Shown here piece by piece: positions 5,839 to 7,630 of a stretch of DNA of 7,630 nucleotides (position 1 is its first letter; each line of letters opens with the position of its first letter). The stretch is from positions 1 through 7,630 of the forward strand of contig DMFG01000099.1 of the NCBI GenBank assembly GCA_003450655.1, written 5' to 3'. Source of the stretch: Coxiellaceae bacterium. Lineage in GTDB: Bacteria; Pseudomonadota; Gammaproteobacteria; Coxiellales; Coxiellaceae. Both the position numbers and the translations under genes were made by a program. The notes below the pieces were generated by a model. That model had not been told where the DNA came from, ran no database searches, and saw only the letters and a program-made list of their open reading frames with translations.

Positions 5839-6822
5839 CTACGTAGGCAATAAAGAACGTTTTAAAGCTGCCTCACACTGCGTGACTTGATCATGAGTCA
5901 ATACAAACCGTGCCGTTGATAACGCGCAGGAAAACAACCCTGTCGTTAGCGTATAGATTGAAACCACCTTCATTGGTGATGAAGCTGCATTAAACGCATT
6001 AAATACAGCAGAAGAAGAGATGCCATCCACATCGAGCAACCATAAAGGAAAAGCAACTGTAACAAACAGGTTAAAGCTTAACCCTAAACACCTTACAGAA
6101 CTGATCAAAGCATTCATGCGATGATTGTACTGTTTTAATGATGCATGACTATTCCTATCCTCAATTCCACGAAGCAACTGATTAAATCCACTCTCAGGGT
6201 TATTCACCAGATGATTAATAGCACCATGGATATCAATACACAGCGCTTCAATCAACCAATAACCAATAAAAGCCAAAGACGATAGACCACTACAAACCAT
6301 CAATAAACACGCCAGCCATGACATATCATCACGGATATCATGCTGCGAACAGGCATACAAAGGTTCCGCTAGATATGCCATGATCGGATGTGTTATCCAA
6401 CGCTTTGGATCCAGTGCTCTAGACAGTAAGATCCACTGCAAGCTCAACGAAGCACCCTGAGAGTTTTTCAACAATACGATGCAAAAGGGAATACTGTTAA
6501 TCACTGGCATATAATACAAACAATGATAAAACACATTAAGCCAACTCTCTGGGTCATCGCTCGGACCGCGAGATAAATAATCCAGTAATTCACAGTCACT
6601 CAGCAAACAATTAGCCGCAACATTAAAAGAGGATCCTCGGCCTAAATACGAATGGTCAATCACACCATAAAGGTAACCCGCATAATAAGGTATTGACCGC
6701 CGTTGATGCATTAAATCATCGAGGACGGATGATAAAACTGAATGCTGATCAGAACCACTCACCCGTGAACAGTCACTCTCTGATTCATTCATTGAGTCTT
6801 CATATAAAAAACTATCCCGCAT
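5839..6822 (-). CDS. Hypothetical membrane protein with Ser/Asp-rich N-terminus
   Basis: I do not recognise this 327-residue protein. The first 40 residues are polar and rich in Ser, Asp and Glu. Four hydrophobic stretches follow near 94-118, 168-197, 236-262 and 284-308; the second is long enough for a helical hairpin. A polar stretch (about 199-235) separates the second and third. There is no signal peptide at the N-terminus and no recognised motif. The ATG at 6822 has AGGG 5 bases upstream (6828-6831), which makes it better supported than the Met at codon 11. It is the gene just upstream of the U-box gene on the same strand, but a 369-base A+T-rich gap makes a shared operon unlikely. A cytosolic N-terminal tail followed by hairpins is also seen in some secreted membrane effectors; that is only a possibility here. 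Confidence 0.7.
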   Translation of the reverse strand: MRDSFLYEDSMNESESDCSRVSGSDQHSVLSSVLDDLMHQRRSIPYYAGYLYGVIDHSYLGRGSSFNVAANCLLSDCELLDYLSRGPSDDPESWLNVFYHCLYYMPVINSIPFCIVLLKNSQGASLSLQWILLSRALDPKRWITHPIMAYLAEPLYACSQHDIRDDMSWLACLLMVCSGLSSLAFIGYWLIEALCIDIHGAINHLVNNPESGFNQLLRGIEDRNSHASLKQYNHRMNALISSVRCLGLSFNLFVTVAFPLWLLDVDGISSSAVFNAFNAASSPMKVVSIYTLTTGLFSCALSTARFVLTHDQVTQCEAALKRSLLPT

Positions 6823-6971
6823 ATCGACCCTGTTGACTATTTTCTTTTAATACATGCTGAATAATACATAGACATCTTTTAAAAAAACCTTCCCAATACA
6901 TTGGAGTGATTGTTCATAATGATAAATCCAAATAGTGGTGTGTTCAGTAATTATTTTTTGTCAGAATACCG
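6823..6971. other. Intergenic gap between pdxT and the 327-residue protein gene
   Basis: These 149 bases follow pdxT and precede the start of the next gene on the minus strand. They contain a small imperfect stem (CCAAT-GT-ATTGG) followed, 5 bases later on the minus strand, by seven T residues near 6880-6887. The stem is too short to call a terminator with confidence. No convincing promoter hexamers were found. Confidence 0.3.
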
Positions 6972-7547
6972 TTAGCACATTTGATGACAAAAATAGTGAT
7001 GCACATGCGGAGAGGTAGAGAGCTCAGGATGAAAGGTCGCACCTATCACACGACCTTGCTGAACCATGACAGGTTCATCATGATAGGTGGCTAAAATGGT
7101 CACGCTAGGGTCTACCTGTGTGATACGAGGTGCTCGAATAAATACCATATCTAAATCCCCTTCGCCTAAGTTTTTATCGACACACTGTCCGATTGCGGTA
7201 AAGCTCTCGAGCTGTCTGCCATAAGCATTTCGCTCAACCGTGATAGGCAACAGTGCTAGTGACTCTTGCACTGGTGATACTGTCTTTGCTGATAAGATTA
7301 AGCCCGCGCAAGTTGCTAAGATTGCACCGCCTTGCGCCATAAAATCCATGATGGCTTGTTGCCATTGAAATGGGGTCATCAGTTTTAATAAGGCGGTTGA
7401 TTCGCCACCTGGTATAATTAAGCCTTTCAAGCCGACTAATTCATGAGGCTGCTTAACAAAGCGCCATGACACTCCACAACGATCCAACTGATCGCCGTGA
7501 AGTGCATAACCGCCCTGTAGCGCTAATACGCCAACTTGAGCCGTCAC
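6972..7547 (-). CDS. pdxT: Pyridoxal 5'-phosphate synthase glutaminase subunit PdxT
   Basis: Class I glutamine amidotransferase that releases ammonia from glutamine and passes it to PdxS. PdxS then makes pyridoxal 5'-phosphate from ribose 5-phosphate and glyceraldehyde 3-phosphate (DXP-independent vitamin B6 pathway, cytosolic complex). Family marks are all present: VLALQGG near the N-terminus, oxyanion-loop GGES (47-50), nucleophile C80 in ATCAGLIL, VERNAYGRQLESF (104-116), FIRAP (136-140), and H173-x-E175 in FHPEL completing the triad. At 191 residues it is full length. The start is GTG at 7545-7547, directly after the TAA of pdxS with no spacing. No Shine-Dalgarno sequence is evident, so translation probably depends on coupling to pdxS. 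The call is firm. Confidence 0.97.
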   Translation of the reverse strand: MTAQVGVLALQGGYALHGDQLDRCGVSWRFVKQPHELVGLKGLIIPGGESTALLKLMTPFQWQQAIMDFMAQGGAILATCAGLILSAKTVSPVQESLALLPITVERNAYGRQLESFTAIGQCVDKNLGEGDLDMVFIRAPRITQVDPSVTILATYHDEPVMVQQGRVIGATFHPELSTSPHVHHYFCHQMC

Positions 7548-7630
7548 TTAATTGCCACGTGGTGAAAGCTTGTCTTCTGATGATAATGAAGAACAGTTAA
7601 TACCCACCATCGGCTCACCTAGATTTTTAG
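7548..7630 (-). CDS. pdxS: PdxS, pyridoxal 5'-phosphate synthase lyase subunit, C-terminal end only
   Basis: Only the last 26 codons and the TAA stop are in the window (first full codon at 7626-7628). They encode KNLGEPMVGIN (codons 1-11), then a Ser-rich stretch, and end SPRGN. The LG-x-x-M-x-GI segment and the terminal RG-x resemble the C-terminus of PdxS (RGW in Bacillus subtilis), and the gene abuts pdxT as in the usual pdxST operon. PdxS forms the dodecameric synthase core that receives ammonia from PdxT. The rest of the gene lies outside the window. Confidence 0.9.
   Translation of the reverse strand, partial: KNLGEPMVGINCSSLSSEDKLSPRGN

Noticed and set aside
6880..6902. CCAAT-GT-ATTGG stem and following T-run as the pdxT terminator
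   Set aside because: The stem is at most five A+T-rich pairs with a loop too small for all of them, separated from the T-run by five bases.

Overview
The window looks like chromosomal DNA of an A+T-rich gammaproteobacterium that lives in eukaryotic cells, most likely in or near the Legionellales (Legionella/Coxiella/Berkiella-type). This is inferred from two things. A bacterial protein carries a clear eukaryotic-type U-box, and a PAP2 phosphatase has an LssY-type C-terminal domain. No rRNA or other phylogenetic marker is present, so the lineage is tentative.

Layout, left to right. On the plus strand, 1-1508 is the 3' part of a gene that enters from outside the window, encoding a PAP2 lipid-phosphatase with an LssY C-terminal domain and probably a DedA-like membrane region upstream. 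It is followed after 6 bases by a 225-residue multi-pass membrane protein of unknown function (1515-2192). Everything from 2113 to the end is on the minus strand. A ten-helix DMT/EamA transporter (2113-3036) overlaps the preceding gene tail-to-tail by 80 bp. Next comes a 766-residue U-box protein (3169-5469), a 369-bp intergenic stretch with a very A+T-rich core (about 21% G+C) full of short nested repeats, and a 327-residue unknown membrane protein (5839-6822). Last are pdxT (6972-7547) and the 3' end of pdxS (7548-7630).

Functionally, pdxS-pdxT is a housekeeping vitamin B6 operon (pyridoxal 5'-phosphate synthase), and the PAP2 protein and DMT transporter are envelope functions. The U-box protein is the standout. 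It has a charged N-terminal coiled coil, an unrecognised domain, a U-box, and two copies of a helical motif that closely resembles the segment before the UBX domain in eukaryotic FAF1/FAF2. A long Pro/Ser/Thr-rich tail follows. This makes it a candidate host-directed ubiquitin-pathway effector combining an E3-type domain with a p97/Cdc48-cofactor-like helix, an arrangement I do not recognise from described effectors. Its A+T-rich upstream region and unknown membrane-protein neighbour suggest a small accessory patch between housekeeping genes. No tRNA, rRNA, CRISPR array, insertion sequence or phage gene was seen.
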